Source: Coriobacteriales bacterium (lineage in GTDB: Bacteria; Actinomycetota; Coriobacteriia; Coriobacteriales; UBA8131). Taken from it: a DNA stretch of 7,648 nt. Position 1 is the first letter of the stretch. Each line of letters starts with the position of its first letter. The DNA is taken from the NCBI GenBank assembly GCA_031274985.1, contig JAISPK010000077.1, forward strand, positions 1 through 7,648, given 5' to 3'. Both the position numbers and the translations under genes were made by a program. This document shows, in pieces, positions 6,745 through 7,648 of this stretch. Below the pieces are notes generated by a model, which had not been told where the DNA came from, ran no database searches, and saw nothing but the letters and a program-made list of their open reading frames with translations.

Positions 6745-6844
6745 CCGGCAAAAATGGGACAATTTAGCGGTATCTGGCGGCTTCTCAGGCGAGATTTAGC
6801 CTGTTTGTGAGTCGCACCTCAGTAATTGGGCATGAGCGCGCCTC

Positions 6845-7216
6845 TCAGCGGCTCTTTCTCAGGGCGGTTTTGCGCGAGACCAAAAATTTGATGTCCGTGA
6901 TTTCCTTTTTTGTTTCCTGTTGCAGTTTAAGCCGATAGAGTTCTTTGTCCATGCTCAACTCAGCGGCATAGGCCGGGCTGTCAACATACACGAGAACGAT
7001 ATTCTTCTGCGCAGCATCTTCTTGCTTGTCGCCGCCCTTTTTTGTCGGGCGGTTCTCGTAGACCACGTTGTCGGTGTGCTCCAGGAGGTGCGGAGCGGCC
7101 GCCCGTTGCCAGCAGTCAAGCAGGTTCATCGTCGAAACCGGAATCGACCCTAGATACTCGCTGATCTCGTCGGCTAAAGACACCGTGTCCCTTTTCCTTT
7201 GCACCTTCTTTGTCAT
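6845..7216 (-). CDS. dciA: DciA-family protein (DUF721), probable replicative helicase loader
   Basis: A 123-residue protein of the DUF721 family. DciA members interact with the replicative helicase DnaB and help place it on DNA in bacteria lacking DnaC or DnaI. An actinobacterial member lies between recF and gyrB in Mycobacterium tuberculosis (Rv0004), the same place as here. Visible: an N-terminal helical part with the conserved Trp36 (LLDCWQRAAAPHLLEHT, 32-48), a charged Lys/Asp/Glu linker about 55-71, then the family core IVLVYVDSPAYAAELS (73-88) and a basic C-terminus. The ATG is 2 bases after the recF stop (7217-7218 between them), and GGAG at 7228-7225 lies 8 bases upstream, inside recF. 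The two genes are almost certainly translationally coupled. Assigned by core motif plus context. Confidence 0.85.
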   Translation of the reverse strand: MTKKVQRKRDTVSLADEISEYLGSIPVSTMNLLDCWQRAAAPHLLEHTDNVVYENRPTKKGGDKQEDAAQKNIVLVYVDSPAYAAELSMDKELYRLKLQQETKKEITDIKFLVSRKTALRKSR

Positions 7217-7218
7217 CT

Positions 7219-7648
7219 CTATAGCTCCACGATCGTTGCTCGTTTGAGAAAATCCTCATTGAAGTAGCCCAGGTTGGTGGTGGTGAGCACGGTTTGCGTT
7301 GACTGCCCGATAAGCTCAACAAAGTAGTTGCGGCGTGCGGTGTCCAGCTCGCTCATCACGTCGTCAAGGAGAAGGAGCGGGTTCTTTCCGCTCACGCGTC
7401 GCAGTATCTCTATCTCAGCAATCTTGAGCGCCAGCGCAAGGGAGCGCTGCTGACCCTGTGAGCCAAACCTTCTGGCATCGTTGCCCTCTATGGTAAAGCA
7501 GACATCATCTTTATGCGGCCCATACAAAGAGCGCCGGGCGGCTATCTCTTCGTCTCTCTTTTGGGTGAGAACAGCATAAAGGTCCTGCTCTCTCGTTCCC
7601 GCGAGGCCCTCTGTCGTTCCCGCGAAGGCGGGAACCCATACCCTGTCA
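7219..7648 (-). CDS. recF: DNA replication and repair protein RecF, 5' end missing
   Basis: The C-terminal 142 residues of RecF, an SMC-like ATPase that recognises DNA gaps and helps RecOR load RecA. Visible motifs: SLYGPHKDD (the family's GPHRDD region), the ABC signature GSQGQQRSLALALKIAEI, and Walker B LLLLDDVMSELD with the following D-loop. The C-terminus is TIVEL and the stop is TAG at 7221-7219. The frame is open to the right edge, through a palindromic repeat and a partial second copy that together encode WVPAFAGTTEGLAGTREQ. After this, normal-looking RecF sequence resumes (DLYAVLTQKRDEEIAARRS). The Walker A domain is outside the window. The insertion falls in a length-variable stretch before GPHKDD, so the protein may still be functional. 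Context: upstream of dciA with a 2-base gap. Confidence 0.94.
   Translation of the reverse strand, partial: DRVWVPAFAGTTEGLAGTREQDLYAVLTQKRDEEIAARRSLYGPHKDDVCFTIEGNDARRFGSQGQQRSLALALKIAEIEILRRVSGKNPLLLLDDVMSELDTARRNYFVELIGQSTQTVLTTTNLGYFNEDFLKRATIVEL
7588..7625. repeat. Imperfect direct repeat within the recF insertion
   Basis: A 17-base stretch at 7588-7604 recurs at 7609-7625 with a single difference (C at 7592, G at 7613), a 21-base period equal to seven codons. The left member lacks the second arm of the palindrome. In RecF this gives the related peptides AGTTEG and AGTREQ. Confidence 0.75.
7611..7637. repeat. Palindromic repeat element, right copy (in recF)
   Basis: A perfect hairpin: GTTCCCGC (7616-7623), loop GAAG, GCGGGAAC (7628-7635). 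The 27 bases are the exact reverse complement of 1-27. Read on the minus strand in the recF frame it encodes WVPAFAGTTE. Only 11 bases follow before the window ends. To my knowledge, similar GTTCCCGC-type palindromes and the peptide VPAFAGTT recur as dispersed repeats in many bacterial genomes. Confidence 0.88.

Larger units (their letters stand above)
6618..6844. other. Intergenic region between dciA and gyrB (gyrB leader and promoter)
   Basis: 227 bp without a gene on either strand. It is more AT-rich than the flanking coding sequence toward gyrB. It holds the predicted gyrB -10, a DnaA-box-like nonamer, a leader hairpin and the gyrB ribosome site. I see no convincing terminator behind dciA, so read-through from the recF-dciA transcript into gyrB is possible. 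Confidence 0.7.

Noticed and set aside
6786..6803. CAGGC...GCCTG hairpin behind dciA as a terminator
   Set aside because: Only 5 bp of stem around an 8-base loop, and no T-run follows in the direction of dciA transcription.
6618..6844. The dciA-gyrB gap as a replication origin
   Set aside because: Only one DnaA-box-like nonamer and no repeated boxes or long AT-rich unwinding region; the origin is more likely next to dnaA beyond the right edge.
1..7648. A composite mobile element bounded by the 27-bp inverted repeats
   Set aside because: The interior is a conserved chromosomal replication-gene order with no transposase or integrase, and the repeats lie inside genes. A contig ending at dispersed repeats is simpler.

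Overview
The window looks like a piece of the chromosomal replication-gene cluster of an actinobacterium. The minus-strand order recF, dciA (DUF721), gyrB, gyrA is the arrangement known from actinobacteria near dnaA-dnaN and oriC. The extra neighbours, a DUF151 bifunctional nuclease and dnaX just past gyrA, together with the style of the GyrA and GyrB sequences, make me favour the class Coriobacteriia. That placement is an inference from recall, not from a search. Codon use is GC-rich but not extreme, starts are mixed (ATG, GTG, TTG), and Shine-Dalgarno sites are clear AGGAG types.

Layout, read from the right edge in the direction of most transcription: 7648-7219 is the 3' part of recF, cut by the window edge. 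It is followed after 2 bases by dciA/DUF721 (7216-6845). Then comes a 227-bp regulatory gap (6844-6618) with a perfect TATAAT, a DnaA-box-like nonamer and a leader hairpin, followed by gyrB (6617-4674, TTG start). After 27 bases comes gyrA (4646-1962, GTG start), which ends in a repetitive acidic tail. A short hairpin lies between gyrA and the convergent DUF151 nuclease gene (1329-1913, plus strand). A 99-bp divergent promoter region separates that gene from dnaX (1229 to the left edge, minus strand, 3' end missing).

Functionally this is a DNA replication and topology neighbourhood. RecF acts at gaps and stalled forks, DciA is the replicative-helicase loader family, GyrA and GyrB form DNA gyrase, and DnaX is the clamp-loader subunit. 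The DUF151 protein belongs to the bifunctional nuclease family.

I see no new defence or mobile system. The most notable structure is a 27-bp palindrome-bearing repeat found as a perfect inverted pair at the two ends of the window. One copy lies in frame inside recF and the other in frame in dnaX beyond its conserved domains. It resembles dispersed palindromic elements that can insert into genes while keeping the frame open. The window beginning and ending in this repeat also suggests a contig broken at a multi-copy sequence, so the junctions need checking.
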